A stretch of 64,000 nt of DNA. Source: Marinococcus sp. PL1-022 (GTDB lineage Bacteria > Bacillota > Bacilli > Bacillales > Marinococcaceae). The position numbers and the translations under genes were made by a program. The stretch lies in NCBI RefSeq assembly GCF_033845285.1, contig NZ_JAWXCX010000001.1:635495-699494 (forward strand). The letters run 5' to 3'. Positions 36,506 through 48,177 of the stretch are shown piece by piece. A model generated the notes under the pieces. It saw nothing but the letters and a program-made list of their open reading frames with translations, was not told the origin of the DNA and ran no database searches. Every line of letters begins with the position of its first letter. The stretch's first letter is position 1.

Positions 36506-37468
36506 ATGGAAAATCATCTTCCTTTTGAAAAACCAATCATGGAGCTCCGAAACAAAATCGATGAGTTAAAAAGCTTCACAGATGAAAAGGACATTGATTT
36601 AAGCGGAGAAATAGAAAAACTGGAACAGCGGCTCGAGCAGCTCGAAGCAGAAGTTTATAATAATTTAAAGCCGTGGCAGCGCGTCCAGATCGCGAGGCAC
36701 CCGGAGCGTCCAACTACGCTGGATTATATTGACAGTTTGTTTGAGCAGTTCATCGAGCTGCACGGTGACCGGCTGTTTGGCGATGACGAAGCAATTGTCG
36801 GAGGAATTGCCTTTTTTGAAGGAAGCCCGGTAACTGTTATCGGACATCAGCGCGGACGGGACACAAAGGAAAATGTACGCCGGAATTTCGGCATGCCGCA
36901 TCCGGAAGGGTACCGCAAGGCACTTCGTCTTATGAAGCAGGCGGAAAAGTTCAACCGTCCGGTCATCTGCTTTGTTGATACGAAGGGTGCTTATCCCGGA
37001 AAAGCAGCGGAAGAGCGCGGCCAGAGTGAAGCTATCGCCCGTAACCTGATGGAAATGGCCGGACTGAAAGTGCCGGTGATTAGTGTTGTTATCGGAGAAG
37101 GCGGCAGCGGAGGCGGCCTTGCGCTTGGAGTAGCGAATCATGTACATATGTTCGAAAATTCATGGTATTCGACGATTTCTCCAGAGGGGGCTTCCTCTAT
37201 CCTCTGGAAGGATGCTTCGTATGCAAGGGAAGCTGCCGAGGCTATGCGAATCACAGCCGGAGATCTGAAGGAATTCGGAGTGATTGATGAGATTGTGAGA
37301 GAACCCCGGGGAGGGGCCCATCATGATCCGAAAGAACAGATGGCTATTCTGAGAAAGACGCTTCAGCAGTCTTTGAAGGATCTGCTTGTATTAACGCCGA
37401 ATGAATTAATAGAATCAAGATATGAAAAATTTAAGCAGATGGGCACGTTTGAAGAAAGTGATTTTTAG
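36506..37468 (+). CDS. accA: acetyl-CoA carboxylase carboxyltransferase subunit alpha
   Basis: This 320-residue subunit forms an A2B2 carboxyltransferase with AccD. It has an N-terminal helical part ([16 protein letters not shown]) and a crotonase domain with TLDYID (~70), HGDRLFGDD (~85), [14 protein letters not shown] (~120) and [12 protein letters not shown] (~190). ATG 36506 lies 9 nt after AAGGGAG; a GTG two codons upstream is rejected. It ends at a terminator. Confidence 0.97.
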   Translation: MENHLPFEKPIMELRNKIDELKSFTDEKDIDLSGEIEKLEQRLEQLEAEVYNNLKPWQRVQIARHPERPTTLDYIDSLFEQFIELHGDRLFGDDEAIVGGIAFFEGSPVTVIGHQRGRDTKENVRRNFGMPHPEGYRKALRLMKQAEKFNRPVICFVDTKGAYPGKAAEERGQSEAIARNLMEMAGLKVPVISVVIGEGGSGGGLALGVANHVHMFENSWYSTISPEGASSILWKDASYAREAAEAMRITAGDLKEFGVIDEIVREPRGGAHHDPKEQMAILRKTLQQSLKDLLVLTPNELIESRYEKFKQMGTFEESDF

Positions 37469-37469
37469 G

Positions 37470-37493
37470 AAAGCGCCGGATGGCGCTTTTTTT
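37470..37493 (+). terminator. accDA terminator
   Basis: AAAGCGCC-GGAT-GGCGCTTT followed by a T-run. Confidence 0.93.
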
Positions 37494-37600
37494 ATGAAAT
37501 TGAGCAGAGTCCTGCTTGGCATGTGATATTGGAAAAGACGTGCTGGAAGCTGTCATAGAGGCTTCGTATGGTGTGGATTTTTGTTTAAAGCGGCTTTTAA

Positions 37601-38638
<1,038 letters not shown>

Positions 38639-38722
38639 TTCCGGGTTCAAGGCAGTGTCACGAATGAAAAGTTTCTGTGGTACAATAAACTAGGATTTTA
38701 GAGAGAGAATAGGAGGAAGATC

Positions 38723-40477
38723 ATGCGAAAAACAAAAATTGTATGTACGATAGGACCGGCAAGCGAAGCGCCGGAAACGCTGGAAAAATTAATTGAAAAT
38801 GGCATGAACGTAGCGAGACTCAACTTTTCCCACGGGGACTTTGATGAACATCAGGCCCGGATTGACAGCATACGCGAAGTTTCTGCCCGCCTGAAAAAAA
38901 ATGTCGCTATTCTGCTGGATACAAAGGGGCCGGAAGTACGGACTCATACGATGGAAGGCGGCGCCATTCAGCTTGAAAAAGGGCAGTCACTTATCATCAG
39001 TACAGAAGAAGTTGTAGGGACGACGGAAAAAATCTCTGTCACCCACGGCGGCCTGACGGATGATATGGAAGTCGGCAAAAAAATCCTTCTTGATGACGGG
39101 CTGATTGAGCTTGAAGTAACCGGTATCGAGGAGAAGGAAGTTCATACGAAAGTGCTCAATAGCGGCGAACTGAAAAACAAAAAGGGCGTTAACCTTCCGA
39201 ACGTGAAGGTCAATCTGCCGGGTATAACAGAAAAAGATGCAGATGACATTGAATTTGGAATCAGAAACAACGTCGATTTTATTGCTGCTTCATTTGTACG
39301 CCGGGCCTCCGATGTTTTGGAAATCCGCGAGCTTCTGGAAAAGCACGGAGCAGAAGACACATTCATCGTGCCGAAAATTGAAAACCAGGAAGGCATCGAC
39401 AATGTCGAGGAAATTCTTGAAGTGTCCGACGGACTGATGGTGGCGCGCGGAGATATGGGCGTTGAAATCCCGCCAGAAGAAGTGCCGCTCGTGCAAAAGC
39501 GCCTGATTAAACGCTGCAATTTCCTGGCCAAGCCGGTCATTACAGCTACGCAGATGCTCGATTCCATGCAGCACAATCCACGTCCAACCCGTGCTGAAGC
39601 AAGTGACGTGGCGAATGCCATTTTTGATGGTACAGATGCCATCATGCTTTCCGGGGAAACAGCAGCCGGGGATTATCCGGTGGAATCCGTGGAAACAATG
39701 AGCAACATCGCGCTGAGAGCAGAGTCATCCCTGCAGTACCGCAATACGCTTGATGAAAAAACAAAAGAAAGCAAGCCTTCAATTACCAACTCCATTGGGC
39801 AGTCCGTTGCCTATACGGCCCATTCATTGAATGCTTCGGCGATTTTGACTGCCACTGAAAGCGGGTATACTGCACGCATTGTTTCAAAATACCGTCCTGA
39901 GTCACCGATCATTGCGGTTACAAGTAATGAACGTGTCTATCGTCGTCTCGCTTTGATCTGGGGCGTTGAGGGACTGCTTGGAACAAAATCCAGCACTACC
40001 GATGAAATGCTTGATGTCACCGTAAGCAAAGCTCTGTCAGAAGAGCTCGTCAGCCGCGGGGATCTTGTGGTTATCTCTGCCGGAGTCCCTGTAGGTGAAA
40101 CAGGAACGACTAACCTGATGAAGGTCCATGTGATCGGTGAAACGGTTGCCAAAGGACAGGGCATTGGCCGTTATACCGCAGCAGGAAGAGTAGTCGTTGC
40201 CGGCAGCGCAGAAGAAGCAAATGCCAAAATGACCGAGGGGGCAGTGCTTGTCACCCAGGCGACGGATAAAGATATGATGCCGGCTGTGGAAAAAGCGCTG
40301 GCTGTGGTCACAGAAGAAGGCGGCTTAACCTCCCATGCGGCTGTTGTAGGACTGAACCTGGGTATCCCTGTAGTAGTAGGTGTGGAAGAAGCCAGGAGCT
40401 TGTTTGAAGACGGAGAGGAAATCACAGTCGACGCTTCAAGAGGTGACATTTACCGCGGGCATGCAAGTGTACTGTAA
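38723..40477 (+). CDS. pyk: pyruvate kinase with C-terminal PEP-utilising domain
   Basis: Pyruvate kinase makes pyruvate and ATP from phosphoenolpyruvate. The 584-residue protein has [30 protein letters not shown] (~33), the catalytic [11 protein letters not shown] (~217) and [12 protein letters not shown] (~245). After residue ~475 comes the extra domain found in Bacillus-type enzymes, homologous to the swivelling domain of PEP synthase, with [11 protein letters not shown] (~533) including its histidine. AGGAGG precedes the start. It lies downstream of pfkA, probably partly co-transcribed. Confidence 0.98.
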   Translation: MRKTKIVCTIGPASEAPETLEKLIENGMNVARLNFSHGDFDEHQARIDSIREVSARLKKNVAILLDTKGPEVRTHTMEGGAIQLEKGQSLIISTEEVVGTTEKISVTHGGLTDDMEVGKKILLDDGLIELEVTGIEEKEVHTKVLNSGELKNKKGVNLPNVKVNLPGITEKDADDIEFGIRNNVDFIAASFVRRASDVLEIRELLEKHGAEDTFIVPKIENQEGIDNVEEILEVSDGLMVARGDMGVEIPPEEVPLVQKRLIKRCNFLAKPVITATQMLDSMQHNPRPTRAEASDVANAIFDGTDAIMLSGETAAGDYPVESVETMSNIALRAESSLQYRNTLDEKTKESKPSITNSIGQSVAYTAHSLNASAILTATESGYTARIVSKYRPESPIIAVTSNERVYRRLALIWGVEGLLGTKSSTTDEMLDVTVSKALSEELVSRGDLVVISAGVPVGETGTTNLMKVHVIGETVAKGQGIGRYTAAGRVVVAGSAEEANAKMTEGAVLVTQATDKDMMPAVEKALAVVTEEGGLTSHAAVVGLNLGIPVVVGVEEARSLFEDGEEITVDASRGDIYRGHASVL

Positions 40478-40549
40478 GGAATTTATAACCTGCAGTACTG
40501 AAACGGTTCAGAGATCTGGATAAAATTTTAAATGAAAGGGGGCGGGCAG

Positions 40550-40948
40550 ATGGCTAAATGGTTTTTATTACTGCTGATTATTGTACCGGCCGCAGAAGTA
40601 GGTGTATTAATATTATCCGGCAACACGATTGGCATATGGCCGACAATTGCACTCATTATTGCAACAGGCCTGCTTGGGGCCTGGCTGGCGAAGCGGGAAG
40701 GCCTGCAGGTGTTCCGTACGCTTCAGCTGCAGACACAGCGGGGAGAAATGCCTGGAGATATTGTGCTCGATGGTGTATGTATTCTCGTCGGTGGTACGCT
40801 GCTGCTCACCCCGGGCTTTATCACAGACGCTCTCGGTTTCAGCCTGTTAATCCCGTGGTCGAGAAAAGGAATGAAAGCAGTATTGAAGAAATGGTTTAAA
40901 AAAATGGTGGATAACGGGAATATAAGAGTGATGGGGCGCAGGTGGTAA
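40550..40948 (+). CDS. fxsA: FxsA family membrane protein
   Basis: This 132-residue integral membrane protein has three or four hydrophobic segments (~3-22, 28-48, 72-95) and the family hallmark EVGVLILSGNTIGIWPT. FxsA in E. coli lessens phage T7 exclusion by the F plasmid; its normal role is not settled. ATG 40550 lies behind AAAGGGGG. It sits after pyk, the usual Bacillus place. Confidence 0.93.
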   Translation: MAKWFLLLLIIVPAAEVGVLILSGNTIGIWPTIALIIATGLLGAWLAKREGLQVFRTLQLQTQRGEMPGDIVLDGVCILVGGTLLLTPGFITDALGFSLLIPWSRKGMKAVLKKWFKKMVDNGNIRVMGRRW

Positions 40949-41066
40949 CCCTGCCACCCCCTCTGCCCGATTGAAACTTCTGAAAACTTTCCGGGCGCAC
41001 ATGACATGAAATTGTCAAATGTGGTAGGATTATTAGGAGCGTTTAATTTGGAAGGATGACCATGCA

Positions 41067-41540
41067 TTGTTATCGCAAGCCTCAGTTTTTTTACTTATAC
41101 TGCTTGCGGTGGGGATTTTCGCAAAAAACCAGTCATTAATCATAGCTGTCGCTGCTTTAATCGTTATTAAATGGACAGGGCTGGGCGATAAAATATTTCC
41201 GTTTATGCAGGCAAAAGGCATTGAAATTGCTGTTACTATTTTGACATTTGCGGTTCTGGTCCCTATTGCTACCGGGGATATTGGCTTTCGCCAGCTGGGC
41301 GAAGCAGTGCGTTCTTATTATGCATGGATTGCGCTTGCCTCAGGTATACTGGTAGCACTTATTGCCAAGGGCGGTGTGGAGCTGCTTCAAACAGATCCGC
41401 ATATTACTACCGCGCTTGTGCTTGGAACCATTTTAGCAGTAGCTCTGTTTAACGGCATAGCCGTCGGGCCTCTTATTGGGGCCGGCATCGCTTATATTGC
41501 GATGAGAGCCGTAGAGTGGTTTTCCTCTCTCGGCGGATAG
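41067..41540 (+). CDS. DUF441 family membrane protein (YtwI-like)
   Basis: This 157-residue protein has four hydrophobic segments (~4-22, 26-42, 52-72, 84-104) plus a C-terminal one. It shows the conserved family features FPFMQAKGIEIAVTILT and NGIAVGPLIGAGIAY. Function unknown. The frame begins at TTG 41067 behind GAAGGATG; an ATG at 41062 belongs to another frame. It lies where ytwI is in B. subtilis, but the neighbouring ytvI permease gene is absent. Confidence 0.88.
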   Translation: MLSQASVFLLILLAVGIFAKNQSLIIAVAALIVIKWTGLGDKIFPFMQAKGIEIAVTILTFAVLVPIATGDIGFRQLGEAVRSYYAWIALASGILVALIAKGGVELLQTDPHITTALVLGTILAVALFNGIAVGPLIGAGIAYIAMRAVEWFSSLGG

Positions 41541-41771
41541 TCGGCTGGATAACAGCCGGAGGTATCTCCGGCTGCTTAAACAGGGAACAAGTCATTATTG
41601 TGTAAACAATTGAATGCGCTATACCTCCAAAAAGTGGCATTACAATGGGTTTTTATGTCAAAAACAGACTAACCGTTCTGTTTTCGAAGCGTATATTTTA
41701 TTAAAAGGAAATTGTAAGCATTTTCTTCAATATGTACGCTATACTTTTTGAATTAAAGGAGAGATTGTGTA
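41541..41771 (+). promoter_or_regulatory. citZ upstream region: alternative hairpins and possible cre
   Basis: Two mutually exclusive hairpins can form: CGGCTG-gataa-CAGCCG (41542-41558) and AGCCGGAG-gtat-CTCCGGCT (41554-41573); neither has a T-run. TGTAAGCATTTTCT (41713-41726) matches most of the CcpA cre consensus, missing two bases. CcpA control of citZ is known in B. subtilis. TATACT at 41740-41745 is a possible -10. Confidence 0.4.
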
Positions 41772-42887
41772 ATGAGTTCAACTCGTGGTTTAGAAGGCGT
41801 TGTAGCTACTACTTCCAGTGTCAGCTCCATTGTTGATGATGTGTTAAAGTACCAGGGATATCATATTGATGACCTGACAGAACATGCATCGTTTGAAGAA
41901 GTTATTTATCTGCTTTGGTACGGGGAACTTCCAACTAAAGAAGAATATAACAACTTCCGTCAGTCGCTCATGGATAATATGAGCGTACCGGACGAGGTCT
42001 TTGATTATATGAAAAACTATCCTGTCGATAAAGTACGGCCTATGGCGGCTCTTCGGACTGCAATTTCCCAGTTGAGCCTATACGACAGTGAAGCTGATGA
42101 CATGAGCGAAGAAGCAAACCAGCATAAAGCTGTGCGTCTGCAGGCACAAATTTTATCTCTCGTCACAGGTTTTGCAAGAATTCGAAAAGGAAAAGATCCG
42201 ATCAAGCCTGATCCTGCACTAAGCTTTTCTGCAAACTTTTTGTACATGCTAAACGGAGAAGAGCCGGATGAAACGTCCATCAAAGCATTCAATAAAGCAA
42301 TGATCCTGCACGCCGATCATGAGCTTAATGCCTCTACGTTTACTGCACGTGTCTGTGTAGCCACTCTTTCAGATATGTACTCCGGAGTAACAGCTGCCAT
42401 CGGAGCACTAAAAGGGCCTCTGCACGGCGGTGCCAACGAGCGCGTGATGCAAATGCTTATGGATATCGGCACCCCGGAAAATGTAGACAGTCATGTGCAG
42501 AAGCTTCTTGACGATAAAGAAAAGATTATGGGATTCGGCCACCGGGTATATAAAACCGGAGATCCGCGTGCCAAGCACCTGCGCGAAATGTCCCGCCAGC
42601 TGACAGAGGTGACCGGGGAATCAAAATGGTATGACATGTCAATGAAAGTCGAAGAAAAAATTGAAAACGAAAAAGGGCTCCTGCCGAACGTTGACTTCTT
42701 CTCAGCGTCTGTATACCACAGTCTCGGCATCGACCACGATTTGTTTACACCAATTTTTGCCGTCAGCCGCACATCCGGATGGATCGCCCATATTCTTGAA
42801 CAATATGAAAACAATCGTTTAATCCGTCCGCGTGCAGAATACGTCGGTCCGGAAAATAAAACGTACGTTTCTCTTGAAGAACGGTAG
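41772..42887 (+). CDS. citZ: citrate synthase
   Basis: Citrate synthase condenses oxaloacetate and acetyl-CoA. The 371-residue protein has STRGLEGVVATTS, the catalytic histidine regions ILHADHELNAST (~180) and GPLHGGANERVM (~215), GFGHRVYKTGDPRAKHL (~255) and the aspartate in NVDFFSASVYHSLGI (~305). AAGGAGAG precedes ATG 41772. It is first in the citZ-icd-mdh cluster. Confidence 0.98.
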   Translation: MSSTRGLEGVVATTSSVSSIVDDVLKYQGYHIDDLTEHASFEEVIYLLWYGELPTKEEYNNFRQSLMDNMSVPDEVFDYMKNYPVDKVRPMAALRTAISQLSLYDSEADDMSEEANQHKAVRLQAQILSLVTGFARIRKGKDPIKPDPALSFSANFLYMLNGEEPDETSIKAFNKAMILHADHELNASTFTARVCVATLSDMYSGVTAAIGALKGPLHGGANERVMQMLMDIGTPENVDSHVQKLLDDKEKIMGFGHRVYKTGDPRAKHLREMSRQLTEVTGESKWYDMSMKVEEKIENEKGLLPNVDFFSASVYHSLGIDHDLFTPIFAVSRTSGWIAHILEQYENNRLIRPRAEYVGPENKTYVSLEER

Positions 42888-42946
42888 GCTGGAATGTAAA
42901 TAGCGGAAAGCGGTCCCTCGTTTTCCGGTCCCTGCTTAGCCAGCGT

Positions 42947-42970
42947 CCCGGGCATGATTTTATGCCCGGG
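42947..42970 (+). repeat. strong hairpin between citZ and icd, no T-run
   Basis: CCCGGGCAT and ATGCCCGGG form a perfect 9-bp GC-rich stem around 6 nt. It is followed by TAAAAAAAG rather than T's, so on the plus strand it should not terminate. It may protect or separate citZ mRNA from icd-mdh mRNA. Confidence 0.7.
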
Positions 42971-43011
42971 TAAAAAAAGAAAGCTTGACCACATTAAAGG
43001 AGGATTTATTC

Positions 43012-44280
43012 ATGTCTAATGGAGAAAAAATTCAAACTAATAATGGTAACTTAACGGTGCCAAACGAACCAATTATTCCTTATATCGAAGGGGACGGCAT
43101 CGGCCCGGACATCTGGGCTGCAGCAGAGAAAGTACTGGATGCAGCTGTAGAAAAAGCTTATAACGGTGAAAAGAAAATTCACTGGAAGGAAATTCTTGTA
43201 GGTCAGAAAGCTTATGACAAAACAGGCGAGTGGCTCCCGGAAGAATCCCTGGATGCTATCCGTGAATACTTAATCGCTATTAAAGGCCCGCTCACGACTC
43301 CTATCGGCGGAGGCATTCGTTCCCTGAACGTAGCATTGCGCCAGAAGCTTGATCTGTTTACGTGCCTGCGCCCGGTACAGCACTTTACAGGCGTACCTTC
43401 CCCGGTAAAGCGTCCGGAGGATGTTAACATGGTGATTTTCCGTGAGAACACTGAGGATATTTATGCCGGTATTGAATTCCAGGAAGGCACAGATGAAGTG
43501 AAAAAAGTAATCGACTTCCTGCAAAATGAAATGGGCTCCGAAAACATCCGTTTCCCTGAAACATCCGGAATCGGCGTGAAGCCTGTTTCCAGAGAGGGAA
43601 CTGAGCGTCTCGTACGTGCATCTATTCAATACGCACTCGATGAAGGCCGTGAAAGTGTAACTCTCGTGCACAAGGGCAATATTATGAAGTTCACTGAAGG
43701 CTCCTTCAAAAACTGGGGTTACGACCTTGCAGAACGCGAATTTGGTGATAAAGTCTTCACATGGCGCGAATACGATGAAATCGTAGAAAAAGAAGGCAAG
43801 GAAGCAGGAAACGCTGCTCAGGATAAAGCGGTAAGCGAAGGCAAAATCATCGTAAAAGATGCTATTGCTGACATCTTCCTGCAGCAGATCCTGACTCGTC
43901 CGAAGGAATTCGATGTGGTTGCCACTATGAACTTGAACGGAGACTATGTATCCGACGCACTGGCTGCCCAGGTTGGAGGCATTGGTATCGCGCCGGGTGC
44001 CAATATCAACTACGAGACCGGACACGCCATCTTTGAAGCGACTCACGGCACTGCACCAAAATATGCCGGTCTGGACAAAGTGAATCCTTCTTCTGTCATT
44101 CTTTCCGGAGAACTGCTGCTTCGTCACCTTGGATGGAATGAAGCTGCTGAGCTTGTGCTTCAATCCATGGACAAAACCATCGGAAGCAAAGTCGTTACCT
44201 ATGACTTCGCCCGTCTGATGGATGGAGCAAAAGAAGTGAAGTGCTCTGAGTTCGGTGACGCTCTAATCAGCAATATGTAA
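43012..44280 (+). CDS. icd: NADP-dependent isocitrate dehydrogenase
   Basis: Icd oxidatively decarboxylates isocitrate to 2-oxoglutarate. The 422-residue protein has [14 protein letters not shown] (~23), [18 protein letters not shown] (~100), the [15 protein letters not shown] motif (~142), [13 protein letters not shown] (~220) and [15 protein letters not shown] (~310). The ATG at 43012 lies behind AAAGGAGG; the nine upstream codons are rejected. The E. coli-like NADP form is expected from the family; cofactor use is not proven here. Confidence 0.97.
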   Translation: MSNGEKIQTNNGNLTVPNEPIIPYIEGDGIGPDIWAAAEKVLDAAVEKAYNGEKKIHWKEILVGQKAYDKTGEWLPEESLDAIREYLIAIKGPLTTPIGGGIRSLNVALRQKLDLFTCLRPVQHFTGVPSPVKRPEDVNMVIFRENTEDIYAGIEFQEGTDEVKKVIDFLQNEMGSENIRFPETSGIGVKPVSREGTERLVRASIQYALDEGRESVTLVHKGNIMKFTEGSFKNWGYDLAEREFGDKVFTWREYDEIVEKEGKEAGNAAQDKAVSEGKIIVKDAIADIFLQQILTRPKEFDVVATMNLNGDYVSDALAAQVGGIGIAPGANINYETGHAIFEATHGTAPKYAGLDKVNPSSVILSGELLLRHLGWNEAAELVLQSMDKTIGSKVVTYDFARLMDGAKEVKCSEFGDALISNM

Positions 44281-44309
44281 TCCAATCAATTGATAGGAGA
44301 TGAGCATGC

Positions 44310-45254
44310 ATGGCTATTACGCGCAGAAAAGTATCAGTTATAGGAGGCGGCTTTACAGGTGCTACTACGGCTCTTATGGTTGCCCAGAAGGAGCTCGGGG
44401 ATGTAGTCCTTGTGGACGTCCCGGACAATGAAGGGCCAACAAAAGGGAAAGCACTCGATATGCTCGAGTCGACTCCGGTAAACGGATCGGATGTTAATGT
44501 GACCGGCACCTCGGATTACGCCGATACAGCCGGATCGGACATTGTCGTAATTACAGCAGGTATTGCAAGAAAGCCGGGAATGAGCCGGGACGATCTTATT
44601 AATACAAACGCAAAAATCATGAAATCTGTCACGAAAGAAATTGTGAAACATTCTCCGGAATGCATTATTGTCGTGCTCACGAATCCGGCAGATGCAATGA
44701 CATATGCGGTGTATAAAGAATCCGGCTTCCCTAAAAACCGTGTTATCGGACAGTCCGGGGTGCTCGATACGGCACGTTTCCGCACATTTGTCGCCCAGGA
44801 AACCGGCATTTCCGTGGAAGATATCCAGGGATTCGTTCTTGGAGGCCACGGAGATGACATGGTACCGCTGATCCGTTATTCGAACGCTGGCGGAGTGCCG
44901 CTGACTAAGCTCATATCCCAGGAACGTATTGACGCCATTATTGAACGCACACGCAAGGGCGGAGGAGAAATTGTGCAGCTTCTTGGTAATGGAAGTGCCT
45001 ACTATGCACCAGCCGCCGCTCTTACGGAAATGGTCGAAGCGATTCTTAAGGATAAAAAGCGCGTGCTCCCATCTATTGCTTATCTTGAAGGCGAATATGG
45101 ATATAATGATCTTTACCTCGGAGTACCGACCATTCTTGGCGGTAACGGGCTGGAAAAAATTATCGAGCTCGAGCTGACAGATGAAGAACAAAATCAATTG
45201 AATACTTCTGCTGATTCTGTTCGTGATGTCATGAAGGCCTTACCGAACGATTAA
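44310..45254 (+). CDS. mdh: malate dehydrogenase (LDH-like type)
   Basis: Mdh interconverts malate and oxaloacetate with NAD. The 314-residue protein has the Rossmann [14 protein letters not shown] (~8), [15 protein letters not shown] (~121), GVLDTARFR (~150) and the catalytic histidine in [11 protein letters not shown] (~178). AGGAGATG precedes ATG 44310. Last gene of citZ-icd-mdh, ended by a terminator. Confidence 0.97.
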   Translation: MAITRRKVSVIGGGFTGATTALMVAQKELGDVVLVDVPDNEGPTKGKALDMLESTPVNGSDVNVTGTSDYADTAGSDIVVITAGIARKPGMSRDDLINTNAKIMKSVTKEIVKHSPECIIVVLTNPADAMTYAVYKESGFPKNRVIGQSGVLDTARFRTFVAQETGISVEDIQGFVLGGHGDDMVPLIRYSNAGGVPLTKLISQERIDAIIERTRKGGGEIVQLLGNGSAYYAPAAALTEMVEAILKDKKRVLPSIAYLEGEYGYNDLYLGVPTILGGNGLEKIIELELTDEEQNQLNTSADSVRDVMKALPND

Positions 45255-45266
45255 AGAAATACTGTG

Positions 45267-45297
45267 GGCTGCCTGTATGTTACAGGCAGCTTTTTTT
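45267..45297 (+). terminator. citZ-icd-mdh terminator
   Basis: GGCTGCCTGT pairs with ACAGGCAGC followed by T7. Confidence 0.93.
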
Positions 45298-45324
45298 ATA
45301 CTGGCAGGAGAGAAGCGATAAACA

Positions 45325-45354
45325 TTGAGCTGCCCTGCCCGCTTATAGTATGAT
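45325..45354 (+). promoter_or_regulatory. candidate phoPR promoter
   Basis: TTGAGC, 18-nt spacer, TATGAT, about 70 bp before phoP. I did not find clear PHO boxes (TTAACA repeats). Confidence 0.45.
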
Positions 45355-45425
45355 GAACGTGACAGATGCAGCAGCTCGGGAAAATAATCAGGGCCAAGGG
45401 GGGCGCTGAGAGGCGGAGGGTTCAT

Positions 45426-46136
45426 ATGGCAACACGGTTATTGGTAGTAGACGATGAAGAATCCATTGTAACGCTGTTAAAATATAATCTCGAGCAGTCG
45501 GGATACACGGTGGATACAGCTTATGACGGTGTGGAAGCACTCCGGAAGGCACAGGAGGTAACGTACGATTTAATTGTGCTTGATCTGATGATTCCAGAGA
45601 TCGACGGTCTCGAAGTGTGCCGGAAAATCCGGACAGAAAAGATTCAGGTTCCAATTTTGATGCTGACTGCGAAAGACGAAGAATTTGATAAAGTGCTCGG
45701 TCTTGAACTTGGGGCCGATGATTATATGACAAAGCCGTTCAGCCCGCGCGAGCTGGTTGCCCGTGTTAAGGCAATTATGCGCAGAGTGGATTATTCCGGG
45801 CAGGAAACGGAAATGGAAAAAATAGAAAGAAAAAGCATTGGTCACTTAACAGTGTATCCGGAAAATTATGAAGCATACGTGAAAGAAGAAGCGCTTGAGC
45901 TGACCCCGAAGGAATTTGAACTGCTCGTGTACTTAATTAATCACAAGGGGCGGGTGCTTACGCGTGATCAGCTGTTGAATGCAGTATGGAATTACGAATT
46001 TGTTGGAGATACGAGAATAGTTGATGTACATATCAGTCATCTGCGTGAAAAAATTGAACCGAATACGAAAAAGCCGGTATATATCAAAACGGTACGTGGG
46101 CTGGGCTATAAATTTGAGGAGCCCGCACCTGCATGA
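45426..46136 (+). CDS. phoP: response regulator PhoP-like (OmpR family)
   Basis: This 236-residue regulator has a receiver domain with the acidic pair VVDDEES, the phosphorylated aspartate in [12 protein letters not shown] (~53), LMLTAKD (~79) and the lysine in [12 protein letters not shown] (~102). The winged-helix output domain follows (~140-230; [39 protein letters not shown]). In Bacillus PhoP controls the phosphate-starvation regulon. ATG 45426 follows GGAGGG. It overlaps phoR by 4 nt. The name rests on synteny after mdh. Confidence 0.93.
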   Translation: MATRLLVVDDEESIVTLLKYNLEQSGYTVDTAYDGVEALRKAQEVTYDLIVLDLMIPEIDGLEVCRKIRTEKIQVPILMLTAKDEEFDKVLGLELGADDYMTKPFSPRELVARVKAIMRRVDYSGQETEMEKIERKSIGHLTVYPENYEAYVKEEALELTPKEFELLVYLINHKGRVLTRDQLLNAVWNYEFVGDTRIVDVHISHLREKIEPNTKKPVYIKTVRGLGYKFEEPAPA

Positions 46137-47914
46137 AGCGGTTCCGCACCCGCCTGATAGTAGCTCTAATGGCGATTATATTAATCGTTTTGACCGTCGT
46201 GGGGCTTGTTATCGGGCAGATTGTCCGTTCTCTTTACCTGGACGAGCTCGAGAACAGTCTGGAAAGGGAAGCCAACCTTTCTGCCTCGATTGCTGAAGAA
46301 CGAGATGAAGAAAGCTGGGAAGCGCTGGCACAGAACATCAGCAGCCAGCTGAATGTCCGCGTGACGATTTTGAATGAAACCGGCGAAGTGATTGGAGAAA
46401 CGGAAGCTGAATCAGAGGAACTGGACAACCATTTTGGACGTCCGGAAATAGAAGATGCCCGTGAAAGCGGAGAAGGAAGTAACATCCGCTACAGTAATAC
46501 GCTGGAAGCGGAGCTTCTGTATTACGCAGTACCGTTTTCCTATGACAGTAACACGTATTATATGAGACTTGCGATTCCAGTGGAACGAATCAATGCGACC
46601 AACTGGCTGATCTGGGGAACATTAATTGGCAGCTTTGCTGTCGCGCTTTTGATCATTTTATACATTACAACAAAAGTGACAAATCAATTAACCAAACCGA
46701 TCACTCAGGCTACAAAAACAGCCAATGAACTGGCTAAAGGAAATTTCAGTGCCCGGGCTTATGGGAGTTCGCAGGACGAACTCGGTCAGCTGACCCGTTC
46801 GATTAACGTGCTTGCATTTAATCTTGAAAGTGTGACAAAGGAAAACCAGGAACAGCAGGAGCGGCTTGAAACGCTGATCAATACGATGGAGAGCGGCCTG
46901 GTGTTTATAAACAGCCGCGGCGAAATTACTTTGATGAATGCCTACTGCTCCCGCGTTTTTAAAGAAGATACAAGTCAGTGGCTCGATTTGCTGTACTATG
47001 AAGCGATGGATGAGAAAGAAATCATTAAGCTTATCCAGAAGATATTCTTAACGGAGAGCCGGTCAAGCGCCACTGTTCAGATGCTCCACGAACTTGAAGT
47101 TCGTTTTTTCCACGTTTACGGTGCTCCAGTACTCGGGGAAAACGATGAGCTGCGCGGTATTGTGCTTGTCCTGCATGACATTACGGAGCTGAAAAAGCTC
47201 GAGGAAGTGCGGAAAGATTTTGTTGCGAATGTGTCGCACGAATTAAAAACGCCGGTTACTTCATTAAAAGGCTTTACTGAAACGCTCCTGGACGGGGCGA
47301 TGCATGATGAAGCGCTGAGCAGGCAGTTTCTGGACATTATTTGGAAAGAAAGCGACCGGCTGCAGGATTTAATCAGTGATCTGCTGGAGCTTTCAAGAAT
47401 TGAACAGGACTATTTTGAATTGAACCGGGCACGGTTTGATGTGAGCAGAACGACAGCAGAAGCTGTTCGCCTGCTTGAGACTAAAGCGATTGATAAGCAT
47501 TTGCTGCTTACTTCGCGTGTAGACACAGAGATTTATATGGACGGGGACGAAGCCCGGTTAAAACAGATTATTATCAACCTGGTCAATAACGCCATTATTT
47601 ACACAAAAGAAGGCGGGGAAGTGCAGGTCCGGCTGTTTAAGGAAGCAGAAGAAGTAGTGCTTGAAGTGGAAGACAACGGCATCGGCATCAGCCCTGAGCA
47701 GCTGCCGCGTATTTTTGAGCGGTTCTATCGCGTTGATAAAGCGAGAAGCCGTGGCTCGGGCGGAACGGGGCTCGGACTGGCTATTGTTAAGCATCTGACA
47801 GATGCCCTTGGCGGCCGTATCGAAGTGAACAGCACGAGAGGTGAAGGAACGGTATTCACACTGCGTTTTCCTGGGGAAACGGAGCATGAAGAGGAAGAAT
47901 TTACAAATTCTTAA
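46133..47914 (+). CDS. phoR: phosphate-sensing histidine kinase PhoR
   Basis: This 593-residue kinase has a transmembrane segment at ~9-31, an extracytoplasmic acidic sensor part (~32-158), a second transmembrane segment at ~160-181, HAMP (~182-235) and PAS (~240-345). HisKA carries the phosphorylated histidine in [15 protein letters not shown] (~369), followed by an HATPase with N-box [14 protein letters not shown] (~483), [20 protein letters not shown] and [12 protein letters not shown]. It is coupled to phoP by a 4-nt overlap. Domain order and place match Bacillus PhoR. Confidence 0.95.
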   Translation: MKRFRTRLIVALMAIILIVLTVVGLVIGQIVRSLYLDELENSLEREANLSASIAEERDEESWEALAQNISSQLNVRVTILNETGEVIGETEAESEELDNHFGRPEIEDARESGEGSNIRYSNTLEAELLYYAVPFSYDSNTYYMRLAIPVERINATNWLIWGTLIGSFAVALLIILYITTKVTNQLTKPITQATKTANELAKGNFSARAYGSSQDELGQLTRSINVLAFNLESVTKENQEQQERLETLINTMESGLVFINSRGEITLMNAYCSRVFKEDTSQWLDLLYYEAMDEKEIIKLIQKIFLTESRSSATVQMLHELEVRFFHVYGAPVLGENDELRGIVLVLHDITELKKLEEVRKDFVANVSHELKTPVTSLKGFTETLLDGAMHDEALSRQFLDIIWKESDRLQDLISDLLELSRIEQDYFELNRARFDVSRTTAEAVRLLETKAIDKHLLLTSRVDTEIYMDGDEARLKQIIINLVNNAIIYTKEGGEVQVRLFKEAEEVVLEVEDNGIGISPEQLPRIFERFYRVDKARSRGSGGTGLGLAIVKHLTDALGGRIEVNSTRGEGTVFTLRFPGETEHEEEEFTNS

Positions 47915-47929
47915 TCTCCGGTAAACGAC

Positions 47930-48047
47930 TTGTTTACATTTATGCTATAACATAGTGTTCGAACGGGTTTTCATCCGCTGTTTGTTTTTACAGCGGGCTG
48001 CATCCCTTTTGGAACGAAAGCACCCCTTGGCTTTCGTTCTTTTTTTA
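47930..48047 (+). terminator. tandem hairpins and terminator after phoR
   Basis: CCGCTG-10 nt-CAGCGG (47975-47996) is followed by a strong terminator, GAACGAAAGC...GCTTTCGTTC with T7 (48011-48047), about 100 bp after the phoR stop. CTATAAC upstream (47944-47950) might be a -10, so a short independent transcript cannot be excluded. Confidence 0.8.
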
Positions 48048-48177
48048 TGCTTTTTTTCAGGTAGACATTCTGACGCTGTCCCCGGTGTATGATAAAATAT
48101 AACGATGAACGTGAAGGCCCGCCAGATGATGTACATAAGAAGCCGGTTCGGCTTTTTGTAATAAGGAGGACAATGAT

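Noticed and set aside
43270-44163. Long minus-strand frame (297 codons) inside icd
   Set aside because: It mirrors icd codon structure and has no recognisable domain or ribosome binding site.
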